Of a stretch of DNA of 38,065 nt, positions 30,806 to 38,065 are shown piece by piece; the first letter of the stretch is position 1; each line of letters starts with the position of its first letter. Where the stretch lies: contig NZ_FMYI01000013.1 in the NCBI RefSeq assembly GCF_900096905.1, positions 1 through 38,065 on the forward strand, written 5' to 3'. Below the pieces are notes generated by a model. The model was given only the letters and a program-made list of their open reading frames with translations. It was not told the origin of the DNA and searched no databases. The position numbers were made by a program, and so were the translations under genes. The DNA comes from Pelagirhabdus alkalitolerans. Lineage in GTDB: Bacteria > Bacillota > Bacilli > Bacillales > Amphibacillaceae.

Positions 30806-32131
30806 ATGGCTAGTGTCTTAAAAGGTTTATATGGTGATCAATTAACTGAAGAGCCAAGCAAACAAATGAACACCACAAAAGGTCAATATCATTCACATTT
30901 AGCGTGGGGGTTTATTACAAATGACTTCCTAGACAAGCCAACCCCTTTTCGTACTTATTCAACCTTATTCCAAGTATCTGAGCGTGCAACTTATTATACA
31001 CCTAACAGTTTCTATCGTAATGATCAGCGCCAAAAGAAAGCTCTTAGATGGCTTAATGCTATGGTAGTAGACATAGATGTGAACGGAGATAGTCAGCCAC
31101 TAACCTTAATTGAATTAATAGATAGAATTGATGAAGCCGGCCTACCTAATGTTAGTTTAGTCGTATCAACACCATCAGGTGGATTCCATGTATATTGGTT
31201 TTTTGAAGAACCTAGACGTGCATTTCCAAAAGTGACAGATCATTATGAACGGATACAAACAGAGGTCGCAAAAGCTCTTGGTGGAGACTTTATGGCGATT
31301 GGAGCTGAACGTTGGTTCAGATTACCTAAAGCAGACAATGTGGCATATAGAACGGAAAATCGAGTATCCTTTGATGAACTATGTGACTGGTTTACTATCA
31401 ACTATGAGAATAATACATATCAATCTACATTCCATATCTCTAAACCAAACTCACTTTTTGAGCACCCTGCTGTTAAAAAGTTACTCCAAGGTGTTTCTGA
31501 GGGGAAACGTGATAACACTTGTTATACTCTAGCACTGGCATGTAAAGCTGAAGGTTATTGTAAAGACCAGACTATTCATTTGTTGCTGCAGTGGAACCTT
31601 AAAAATGAACCACCGATGTCTAATCGTGAAATCTATCAAAAAGTCAGAAGTGCATATAAAAAAGGATCACCGTCCGGCCCATCATCTTATTGGTTATCAG
31701 TTTTATCTGGTATTCACTTTAGCTATCAAAAGTGGGATCCTGCTAAAGAGAGAAAAGATCGCGTATATAGTCACAGGGATGAGTGGGAACAAGATGTCAT
31801 AAGAACACTCAGACGTAAAGGGGGAGAATTAAAAGGTAGTCAGAAAGAGATTGCTCAACAAATCCAATCTTATGTTGATCCTCAAAGAACAATTCCTTTA
31901 TCGACGCTAAAGAAAGTTGTTAAGCGCTTTCTTTATTTAGGATTGATCACAAAAGAAGTAACAGGTTATGGGAGAAATGCGTGCACAACACTGAGACTAG
32001 TAACAGATCATAATGTTTACCTATTGCCATCTATCAAGAGAAAAAAAAGAACCAAGATAAATAGGTTCAATTCAAATACATTTATAGATCCGGTGGCGGG
32101 TGGGCTTTGTTTTATGGGTCTATCCCCGTAG
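30806..32131 (+). CDS. Replication protein with primase-polymerase (AEP) and PriCT-like domains
   Basis: The 441-residue protein has the archaeo-eukaryotic primase pattern. The metal-binding pair Asp89 and Asp91 is in MVVDIDVNGD, the STPSGGFHVYWFF motif is at about 121-133 and GAERWFRLP at about 165-173. A PriCT-like helical domain follows (GKRDNTCYTLALACKAEGYC to EIYQKVRSAYKK, about 230-285). The C-terminal part (about 330-400) has an HTH-like segment, GSQKEIAQQIQSYV, then STLKKVVKRFLYLGLI. Such proteins prime and start replication of theta-type plasmids of Bacillota. GGGGGG precedes the ATG. Iterons and a 15-bp palindrome sit upstream. This is the most likely functional Rep. Confidence 0.87.
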   Translation: MASVLKGLYGDQLTEEPSKQMNTTKGQYHSHLAWGFITNDFLDKPTPFRTYSTLFQVSERATYYTPNSFYRNDQRQKKALRWLNAMVVDIDVNGDSQPLTLIELIDRIDEAGLPNVSLVVSTPSGGFHVYWFFEEPRRAFPKVTDHYERIQTEVAKALGGDFMAIGAERWFRLPKADNVAYRTENRVSFDELCDWFTINYENNTYQSTFHISKPNSLFEHPAVKKLLQGVSEGKRDNTCYTLALACKAEGYCKDQTIHLLLQWNLKNEPPMSNREIYQKVRSAYKKGSPSGPSSYWLSVLSGIHFSYQKWDPAKERKDRVYSHRDEWEQDVIRTLRRKGGELKGSQKEIAQQIQSYVDPQRTIPLSTLKKVVKRFLYLGLITKEVTGYGRNACTTLRLVTDHNVYLLPSIKRKKRTKINRFNSNTFIDPVAGGLCFMGLSP

Positions 32132-32526
32132 ATTTTTTTTGTTGTACTAGACTGTTAGTTCTATTGAGGTTATTCTTCACTAACTTCGACCACACTTTTC
32201 CATATCTTAACTTGTATTCTATTAATTATACTTAGTAGACTACGTAACTACCACGTATTCTACTAACGCAACCTAGTTCTAGGTGCAGCTGCAGCGTCTA
32301 TTAACGGCTTATAGAAGACCATTCTTCTATAAGTCACGGGATTTAATAAAGTTATCTTATTAAATCTTACTTTATATATACATTTATTGCTAGATTGTTC
32401 TAAGACAAAATATTTTATTTAAAGGTCTGTTGTAAAATGAAATGCATATCGCATTAGATATTAAAAAAGCCATGTAGATGCGCTATACTTATGAGTGACT
32501 AAACCAATAAGTTAGGAGCGCTCCAC
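32132..32526. other. Palindrome-rich region after rep
   Basis: No gene was seen. CTTATAGAAGA/TCTTCTATAAG (32308-32333, loop CCAT) and GATTTAATAA/TTATTAAATC (32340-32366) are perfect stems, and GTGCAGCTGCAG and CCTAGTTCTAGG are short palindromes near 32270-32295. Dense secondary structure next to a primase-type rep gene suggests a priming site or part of the origin. The last 100 bases may contain the left end of the IS30 element. Confidence 0.45.
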
Positions 32527-33610
32527 ATGACTCAACATCATTCTACCATAGTAAAACGCACATTTAAACACTTATCAGATATCGATCGTGGCCAACTTCA
32601 AGCCATGTATCGATCAGGCCTATACACTCAAAAGGAAATGGCTGACATGCTAGAGGTGAGCCAATCAACGATTTCTCGCGAACTAAAACGCGGGATGACT
32701 GAACAGGTCAAGCTCGTAAACGGTAAAAGAGAACATTACCAGAGCTACTTTGGCGATGTCGGTGCACGTGTATATAGAGAGAATCGCGAACGTTCTCGTC
32801 AGAAAGGTATCGAGAAATATGACCAGGGTTTCTTCAAAGTACTGCCAGAAGCACTGAAACCACCGAAAGGTGAGCCACGTATTCATAGTGTCGATACCAT
32901 TACCCATGTGTACCGGAAAGATAACCCTGATAAGCGGGTTCCATGTATGAAGACGGTGTACAATCTTATTGATCGCGGTGAACTCGATGTTAGAAACATT
33001 GATTTGCCTCGAAAAACCCGTTTACGTCCTCGGCCTCTAAAGACAAGCGACCCCCACGGGACAAATAAACGTAAGCTTGGTCGCAGTATTGAAGAACGCG
33101 ATCCTGCTGTTTTAACGCGAGAAGAATTCGGCCACTGGGAACTCGATTTAGTCATCGGTAAAAAGACCAAAGGCGAACCCGTTATTCTTACGTTACTTGA
33201 AAGGCAAACGCGACACTTTGTTACCAAGAAGCTGTGGAACAAATCACCGGAGTACATCCGAGAAGCCATGCTTAAAATTATCAACGAACACGGACCTCAG
33301 AATTTCAAAACGATTACGACAGATAACGGCTCAGAGTTTCGGGCACTAAGTAAATTAGAAGATACTTGTGAACATCTTAGCGTATATTACGCACATGCTT
33401 ATGCTTCTTGGGAAAAAAGGCGCGAATGAGCGTCATAACGGCATGCTCCGCGAGTTTATACCGAAAGGTATGTCACTCCAAGGTTTGACTTACATACGAT
33501 TAAAACAGTGTACAGACGCCTTAAACATGAAGCCAAGACGAACGCTGGGGTATGTTTGCCCTCAAGAACTATATGAACAAAAGCGTCAAGAAATGGCGCA
33601 GGTATCCTAA
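32527..33610 (+). pseudogene. IS30-family transposase with frameshift
   Basis: The N-terminal HTH (YTQKEMADMLEVSQSTISRELK) and the DDE core (HWELDLVIGK, TTDNGSEF, then ERHNGMLREFIPKGM) are all present. The frame breaks at about 33415 in a run of six A (TGGGAAAAAAGGCGC): with five A the frame would read WEKGANERHNG, the usual sequence. So the gene is probably inactivated by a one-base insertion, or by a sequencing indel in the A run. Transcriptional slippage on the A tract could restore some full-length protein. A ribosome site (TAGGAG) precedes the ATG. Element ends could not be fixed. Confidence 0.88.
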
Positions 33611-33931
33611 TCACGCCACTCTTGACGACGTTTTTGACCATGGTAAGTATTCCTTTGGTGGATGGCAAAAATTCTGCCATGTAGAGGCACCATCCACGCT
33701 TATAGCGTACCATGGTCAAGCTCTTCTAAGTTCTCATTCGTTGGGACCCCGAACCCAACAAATGACTCACTAAGAAGAGGCACTTACGCCAAGAGCACGC
33801 CGCAAGGCGGTGGCTAGTATGGCATAAAATCAAGCATTTGTATCGGTTAAAATACTATAAGTATAGCTTTTTGAATATATTGGAATGTTTTTTTAAAAAG
33901 TTTATGCATTTGACTTTACAATTAAGGTATT
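33611..33931. repeat. Hairpin-rich, GC-richer stretch after the IS30 transposase
   Basis: Three nested or adjacent inverted repeats: GACCATGGTA (33636) with TACCATGGTC (ending 33717), enclosing GGTGGATG/CATCCAC; CTCTTCTAAG at 33721-33730 with the inverse arm ending at 33779, enclosing CGTTGGG/CCCAAC; and GCCA...CGCCGCAAGGCGG...TGGC at about 33788-33814. It may be the 3' part of the IS30 element or a structured RNA. No frame is supported. Confidence 0.5.
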
Positions 33932-34480
33932 TTATTTAAACTGAAATTTTATAATTTTTTCTCTTATATACATGCCCATAAATGCTCCTATAAAAGTACC
34001 TAATGTATTTAAAATAACGTCATCAATATTTGTGATTCTACCTATAGAAAGAATGAATTGTGCTATTTCTATACATATTGAAAAGATCATACCAATATAA
34101 GTGATTTTCATTAGTTTACAAGATGGTAGCTTTAAACAAAGAAACAATCCAAACGGAATAAACAGTAAAATATTAAACCCTAAATTTCGAATTAAGTCTG
34201 TATAATGGATAAAATTAACAATGTTGTCCCACATACTAAAAAAGGGTATTATTTGAAGTGTACGTCCTTCATAAGGTCTAGGTAATAAAGTGACCATGAT
34301 TATACTTATACTTGATAATGCTAGAAAAATGTTAACTGATGCTAAATAAAGTGCTTCTTTTTTCTTTTTTTCTTTTTTTCTTAATCGACGATATACAGCC
34401 CATCCTATTAAAATAAGAAAGGGTATTATTACAGCAAAATAAGGTATTACTTGATTGAAGGTTCGCCAAAGTTGTGTCAA
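33932..34480 (-). CDS. VanZ-like membrane protein
   Basis: The 182-residue protein starts at TTG 34480, eight bases after AAGGAG. Five hydrophobic segments are apparent (about residues 12-32, 45-65, 94-114, 124-145 and 155-172). VanZ-family marks are NLGFNILLFIPFGLFL at about 98-113 and the acidic loop with IEIAQFILSIGRITNIDDVILNTLGT. Family members lower sensitivity to teicoplanin and some lipoglycopeptides; many are of unknown role. It stands alone, leftward, between the IS30 debris and the peptide/ABC cluster. Self-protection against a cell-wall agent is only a guess. Confidence 0.85.
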   Translation of the reverse strand: MTQLWRTFNQVIPYFAVIIPFLILIGWAVYRRLRKKEKKKKEALYLASVNIFLALSSISIIMVTLLPRPYEGRTLQIIPFFSMWDNIVNFIHYTDLIRNLGFNILLFIPFGLFLCLKLPSCKLMKITYIGMIFSICIEIAQFILSIGRITNIDDVILNTLGTFIGAFMGMYIREKIIKFQFK

Positions 34481-35023
34481 ATTGTCATCTCCTTAGTATG
34501 TGAAAATACTTACTTGGATTTTAATACTAGATCTGTATAGTTTTCTCTTTAATTAATGCGATAAATATAGTAATTCATCTCCCCCCTATTTTTATTGGAA
34601 TAAAATCTTAAAATCGTTGCCAATGAACTATATTAAAATATAAATGTTTAATCCAATCAAGGTTCAAGTATGTGGTAAGGAATATGCGTTCATAGAGTTA
34701 TTGTTGACAATTCTTTAAAACAAAGATGCTAAACATGATTTTAATTAAATAGATTTGAGTCTAGGACTCAAACCTTTTATTAGTGTTATCCTTAGCCTTT
34801 TCTAGGAAAACTTAGTAAATTGTATTAAATTATTTATAAGACAGAATTTTTCTGTTTATTTTTTGTTAGTTTAAACATTATAGGAGTTTTATGCTTTTTT
34901 CAATATAAAGAACACTTTAATAGAAACATCCTTTTTTTTTCAATTTTGTATTGACTTGTATATTTTTTTTTTTAGTAGACTAAGAGTAAGGATTATAAAT
35001 TATTTTATATAGGAGGTTTTTAT
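34481..35023. other. Upstream region of the exported peptide gene
   Basis: No gene was seen in these 540 bases. TTTGAGTC/GACTCAAA form a small hairpin near 34756-34774. TTGACT at 34951-34956 is a good -35 box, but the -10 is uncertain (TAGACT at 34976 gives a 19-base spacer). T11-T12 runs around 34930 and 34963 are notable. AGGAGG at 35012-35017 serves the peptide gene. Confidence 0.4.
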
Positions 35024-35425
35024 ATGAAACGAAAAATGATAGTTTTCAGTTCTGCATTATTGATAATGTTATTAGTCGGTGTAAGTGTTACTTTTGCAAC
35101 AACATATACTTCAAGCGTAAGTGTTAGTACTAATTCTAGTCTTGAAGGAGCAACTAGAAGTTATGATGCAGGTACACATAACATTTCTATGGATGTTTAT
35201 GATTATGATTTCGGGGATAGTACAAATGTAGATATTAGTGTGCGATCAGGAGGTTTTTGGACTGGACATGATGTCCACGCAGAAACAAATGCAAACTTAA
35301 GTGGATATGGAGTGTCAGAACACGTGTTAGGGTATGTTCCGCAAGGAGATTATTTTTATTTTTTTAGTACCTCTCAATCTAGAGGTGGATTTAGCGCTGA
35401 CCCAGTAATAATGTCAAGCAATTAA
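35024..35425 (+). CDS. Exported peptide, bacteriocin-like candidate
   Basis: The protein has 133 residues with a clear signal peptide: MKRKMIVFSSALLIMLLVGV then SVTFA, with likely cleavage after residue 25-26 (TFA-TTYT). The mature part, about 107 residues, has no cysteine. It is rich in Ser, Thr, Gly, Asp and aromatic residues (DVYDYDFGDS, GGFWTGHDVHAE, QGDYFYFFSTS) and should form beta strands. AGGAGG precedes the ATG. The next three genes encode an ABC transporter, the usual setting of lactococcin-972-type bacteriocins with their immunity/export pump, although no lactococcin 972 motif could be matched. Role therefore open: secreted antimicrobial, signal or surface protein. Confidence 0.7.
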   Translation: MKRKMIVFSSALLIMLLVGVSVTFATTYTSSVSVSTNSSLEGATRSYDAGTHNISMDVYDYDFGDSTNVDISVRSGGFWTGHDVHAETNANLSGYGVSEHVLGYVPQGDYFYFFSTSQSRGGFSADPVIMSSN

Positions 35426-35471
35426 AAAATAAACAAAGTATCTATTTCAAATAGATACTTTGTTTATTTTT
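35425..35471 (+). terminator. 23-bp perfect hairpin between peptide and transporter genes
   Basis: Two exact 23-base arms (35425-35447 and 35449-35471) surround one C and end in TTTTT; the core is AAAGTATCTATTT and its inverse. It lies immediately after the peptide stop codon and ends just before the ribosome site of the ABC gene. It would stop most transcripts and let a minority read into the transporter genes, giving more peptide than pump. Confidence 0.8.
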
Positions 35472-35486
35472 AAAGGTGGTTATATT

Positions 35487-36161
35487 ATGGCAGACTCATT
35501 TATCAAAGCAGAAGGAATAAAGAAAGTATATAAACGCAATATAAGCGTATTAGACAATATTAATATTGATATTAAAAAAAATACATTATATTCTATTATG
35601 GGGGAATCTGGATCCGGAAAAAGTACACTTTTAAGTATACTAGGGTTATTAGACAAACCAAGTGATGGGGATTTATATATTGATGGTGTGAACTCTATTA
35701 ATATAAAACCTAAAGAAATAAATTTTCTCAGAATGAAAAAAATAGGGTTTATATTTCAGTCTTTCTATTTAAATAATTCACTAACCGCATATGAGAATAT
35801 TATTTTACCTATGTATATTAATCCTCAGTATACTTACTCTGATATGAAAATAAAAAGTCATGAATTGTTAGAGTTAGTTGGCTTAAAAAACAGGTTAAAT
35901 CATTATCCAACGGAACTATCGGGTGGGGAAAAACAGCGGGTATCTATAGCAAGGGCCTTAGCTAACAACCCTGAATGTATTTTAGCGGATGAACCTACAG
36001 GAAATTTAGACCGTGAGAATGAAAAACAAGTTTTCGAATTGTTTCAACACCTGTCCTCATTAGGGAAGTCTGTAGTCGTTGTATCACATAATGTTGATAT
36101 AAAAAAATATTCTAATGTTTGTTTCAATCTAGAGAATGGGAATTTGAAGGAGAACATTTAA
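35487..36161 (+). CDS. ABC transporter ATP-binding protein (MacB/LolD type)
   Basis: The protein has 224 residues from ATG 35487 after AAAGGTGG. Motifs in order: Walker A GESGSGKST (about 41-49), Q-loop FIFQSF, the LSGGEKQR signature (about 147-154), Walker B CILADEPTGN, D-loop and the switch His in VVVSHN. This is the ATPase type that pairs with FtsX-like permeases and acts by mechanical work on the outside of the membrane. The stop codon overlaps the start of the permease gene by one base (TAATG). It probably exports the upstream peptide or protects the cell from it. Confidence 0.93.
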   Translation: MADSFIKAEGIKKVYKRNISVLDNINIDIKKNTLYSIMGESGSGKSTLLSILGLLDKPSDGDLYIDGVNSINIKPKEINFLRMKKIGFIFQSFYLNNSLTAYENIILPMYINPQYTYSDMKIKSHELLELVGLKNRLNHYPTELSGGEKQRVSIARALANNPECILADEPTGNLDRENEKQVFELFQHLSSLGKSVVVVSHNVDIKKYSNVCFNLENGNLKENI

Positions 36162-37393
36162 TGAACAATATATTTTCTAAATTAGCAAAGATAAACTTTA
36201 TTAGAAACAAAAAACAGAATAAAAATAACATAATATTATCCACTCTAATGATAATTTTACTTATCTTTACCATTTCTATTTCTAATTCTTTAGGAGATTT
36301 TGTGAATTCTAGCATTTTAAAAACTTTCGACCATAGGACATTACTTGTCCACACTGACGACGATAACGATAGAGAAAAAGCAATAGATTTATTATCTAAT
36401 CACCCCAATATAGTCGAAAATTACCCTTGGATTAGTAATAGTGGTGGTAATGTGAAATTAGAGAAAGATAATAAAGAAGGTGATATTTATATAAGACCCT
36501 CTCTTGATGAAACATCTCCCAATGTAAAAAAAGGTAATGATCTTAGTGGTGAAAGTAAAAATATGGCTATAATACCAGAAACTTTTGCTTTAGATGCTAG
36601 TTTAAATACAAATATTATCGATACTGATGATCAACTAGAATATATTAATGGGAGAGACTACATAGGTGAAAAAATAACACTACAGTATACTGATTACTCA
36701 GATGGAATTACGAACCCATCAGAAGATGAGTACGAATTCGAAGTTGCTGGTACATATGATATTACTGAAACATTTGATTCACCAAATACTGTTTACATAC
36801 CCTATAACGATTTACAGAAACTAAACGAAGGTTTTGAAAGTGAAGAAGATGTAAGTATTATCGCAGCAGTGGTTGATGACTATGATAATATAAGCAAAGT
36901 TCAGAGTTTTCTATCAAACGAAGGTTACCGATTCATGATGAGATCAGAGGTGGGGTTTATTGGTAATTTATCATTATTGATACAAATAATAGGTTTCTCT
37001 CTATTAGCATTTGGATTAACAATCTCTATGTCAAATATTATTGGTAATAATATTTCTAATATAAATGAGAGAAAATCAGATATCGGAATACTGAAAATAG
37101 TAGGTTATAAAAATACTCAAATACTTAAAATATTCTTGTTAGAAAACTTATTCGTTTTTGTTATCAGCTCTGTAATAAGTTTAGCTTTTTCTATGCTATC
37201 ACTTATTCTTTTAAATTATTGGATCGACAGTTCTTTTACAACTTATTTTCAAGAGGTATATATTACTCCTAATAACTTCATCTCAAGTGTTTTAGTATCA
37301 ATAATAATATTATTGTCTCTTCTTCTAGTTAGTATACTATTACCATTAAAAAGAATTATGAGTATAAACCCTAATTTATTAATAAAGGATTAA
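36161..37393 (+). CDS. FtsX-like ABC permease
   Basis: The protein has 410 residues from ATG 36161 after GAAGGAG; the upstream extension to 36119 lies inside the ATPase gene. One N-terminal membrane segment (NIILSTLMIILLIFTISI, about 23-42), a large extracellular domain (about 45-270, acidic, with repeated Asp-Asp) and three C-terminal segments (about 275-300, 330-355, 380-400) give the MacB/FtsX topology. The cytoplasmic loop RKSDIGILKIVGYKNTQILK carries the coupling-helix pattern. Together with the ATPase it forms a mechanotransmission-type pump. The next gene starts three bases later. Confidence 0.88.
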   Translation: MNNIFSKLAKINFIRNKKQNKNNIILSTLMIILLIFTISISNSLGDFVNSSILKTFDHRTLLVHTDDDNDREKAIDLLSNHPNIVENYPWISNSGGNVKLEKDNKEGDIYIRPSLDETSPNVKKGNDLSGESKNMAIIPETFALDASLNTNIIDTDDQLEYINGRDYIGEKITLQYTDYSDGITNPSEDEYEFEVAGTYDITETFDSPNTVYIPYNDLQKLNEGFESEEDVSIIAAVVDDYDNISKVQSFLSNEGYRFMMRSEVGFIGNLSLLIQIIGFSLLAFGLTISMSNIIGNNISNINERKSDIGILKIVGYKNTQILKIFLLENLFVFVISSVISLAFSMLSLILLNYWIDSSFTTYFQEVYITPNNFISSVLVSIIILLSLLLVSILLPLKRIMSINPNLLIKD

Positions 37394-37395
37394 AT

Positions 37396-37950
37396 ATGAC
37401 AAAAATTAAAATGTTTTTCTTTATTAGGTCTGTTATTTTTAATGAAACCAAACATCCTAAAAAGTATATTTTAAGTCTCTTATATAATATTATAAATATA
37501 GTAGGTATCTATACAAACTTTGTTCTATTTAATTTTGTATATAATCACACGGATACTATCATGGAAACAAACTTTATTTTAATAACATTAACAATAATAT
37601 TTTTAATTGCTTCAATACAATTATTGAGTTATTTTTTATTTTTTAATAAAATCATTCAAAACAAAATGAACGAAGTAATTATTTATACCGTTTCTGGATA
37701 TAGCAAAGGATCAATAATATTAATTTTCTTTATTCCATACATCTTTTTAATGATATTTAGCTTTATATTCAGTATGATATTAATTAAAATTTTAAAATTC
37801 CTTATTGTATATATCAGTATTGATGTAGCAACCCCTATAATTGAATATGTTAATTTTAGTGGAGGTCTTTTATATTTATCGTATATTTTTCTATTATTTC
37901 TTTTAATAAATTTAATAGTTATCATATCTAATGTCAGCAAAACATACTAA
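37396..37950 (+). CDS. Second membrane subunit of the ABC cluster
   Basis: The 184-residue protein has four membrane segments (about 25-50, 60-85, 98-125 and 150-175) and a loop NKMNEVIIYTVSGYSKGSII resembling the FtsX coupling motif (IGIYKAIGYSK type), so it looks like the core of a second permease without an extracellular domain. It starts two bases after the preceding stop with no strong ribosome site, suggesting coupling. The IS21 element begins directly after its TAA stop; the last two codons and the stop overlap the 5-bp target duplicate (ACTAA), so the reading frame itself is not shortened. Confidence 0.72.
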   Translation: MTKIKMFFFIRSVIFNETKHPKKYILSLLYNIINIVGIYTNFVLFNFVYNHTDTIMETNFILITLTIIFLIASIQLLSYFLFFNKIIQNKMNEVIIYTVSGYSKGSIILIFFIPYIFLMIFSFIFSMILIKILKFLIVYISIDVATPIIEYVNFSGGLLYLSYIFLLFLLINLIVIISNVSKTY

Positions 37951-38065
37951 TGTGACCGTCAAGTAAAATGTTACAGTTTTTGCTGATTAATTTGTTACAC
38001 TTTCCTGCCCGAAGATGTTCTTACGATGCTTCATTCGATAACTGTCACCGTTTAAATGTATAATT
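37951..38065 (-). mobile_element. IS21-family element, left end
   Basis: The element starts at 37951 (TGTGACCGTCAAGTAAAATG), an imperfect inverted match to its right end at 730. The 5 bases before it (ACTAA, 37946-37950) equal the 5 bases after the right end (731-735). Together with the istA part at 1-730 it forms one insertion spanning the window ends. Confidence 0.8.
37987..38065 (-). CDS. istB: IstB C-terminus (partial)
   Basis: The leftward frame enters from the window end and reads IHLNGDSYRMKHRKNIFGQ, ending ESVTN. NG(D/E)SYR close to the C-terminus is the usual end of the IS21 helper ATPase IstB. Only the last 25 codons are present; the ATPase motifs lie outside the window or are deleted. 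It confirms that the right-hand end of the window is the same IS type as the left-hand end. Confidence 0.8.
   Translation of the reverse strand, partial: IIHLNGDSYRMKHRKNIFGQESVTN

Noticed and set aside
33410..33425. Programmed ribosomal frameshift in the IS30 transposase
   Set aside because: A +1 shift would be needed and no +1 signal is visible; IS30 transposases are normally one frame.

Overview
The window reads as almost all of a low-GC Bacillota (Bacillaceae-like) plasmid. The AT-rich composition, the AGGAGG-type ribosome sites, the SigO/RsoA/YvrJ gene set, the ParA plus small DNA-binding protein pair, the RepA_N domain and the IS21/IS3/IS30 elements all fit such a host. No rRNA, tRNA, CRISPR, relaxase or conjugation gene was seen. 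Both ends of the window lie inside one IS21-family element, istA at the left edge and the 3' end of istB at the right edge. Its outer boundaries (730 and 37951) carry matching imperfect terminal repeats and are flanked by the same 5-bp sequence, ACTAA. The sequence is therefore best read as a circular replicon cut inside that IS.

Layout. 0-4 kb: IS21 right part, a type I toxin (holin-like peptide) with a sequestered ribosome site, a tyrosine recombinase, a MazEF pair and a small unknown gene. 4-7 kb: an AbiE-type toxin/antitoxin pair arranged tail to tail, with two 28-bp palindromic operators, and a zinc-ribbon protein. 7-8.6 kb: non-coding repeats (TGTATACA arrays), a decayed gene and 21-bp iterons in front of a two-HTH DNA-binding protein. 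9.7-15.5 kb: a cargo segment with a DUF2513 protein, an IS3 remnant, a split sigma factor (SigO-like plus RsoA-like), YvrJ, a large peptidoglycan amidase with four binding repeats, a lipoprotein and a small membrane protein. This segment lies between two direct copies of the 3' end of the two-HTH gene. 16-16.7 kb: a RepA_N domain protein reduced to its DNA-binding domain, and a MazE without MazF.

16.9-26.4 kb is one long leftward operon. It holds a 97-codon unknown ORF, an N6-methylase with an N-terminal nuclease-like motif, its specificity subunit, then a complete type I restriction system (HsdM, HsdS, HsdR). A near-consensus promoter boxed by inverted 9-bp operators drives it. 26.4-32.5 kb is the maintenance region: seven TTCATAAGC-type repeats every 13-14 bp, a 244-bp-offset duplication, a HTH/coiled-coil protein, ParA with a small RHH-like partner, iterons, and a primase-polymerase type Rep. 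32.5-33.8 kb holds a frameshifted IS30 transposase and a hairpin-rich stretch. 33.9-37.95 kb holds a VanZ-like protein and an exported peptide followed by an ABC transporter operon whose last gene abuts the IS21.

The plasmid combines several addiction and defence modules (type I TA, MazEF, AbiE, two restriction-modification sets) with two possible export or lysis modules: the SigO/YvrJ/amidase cluster and the exported peptide/ABC cluster. These two are the most likely places for undescribed biology. All functions are inferred from motifs read by eye; no database search was run.
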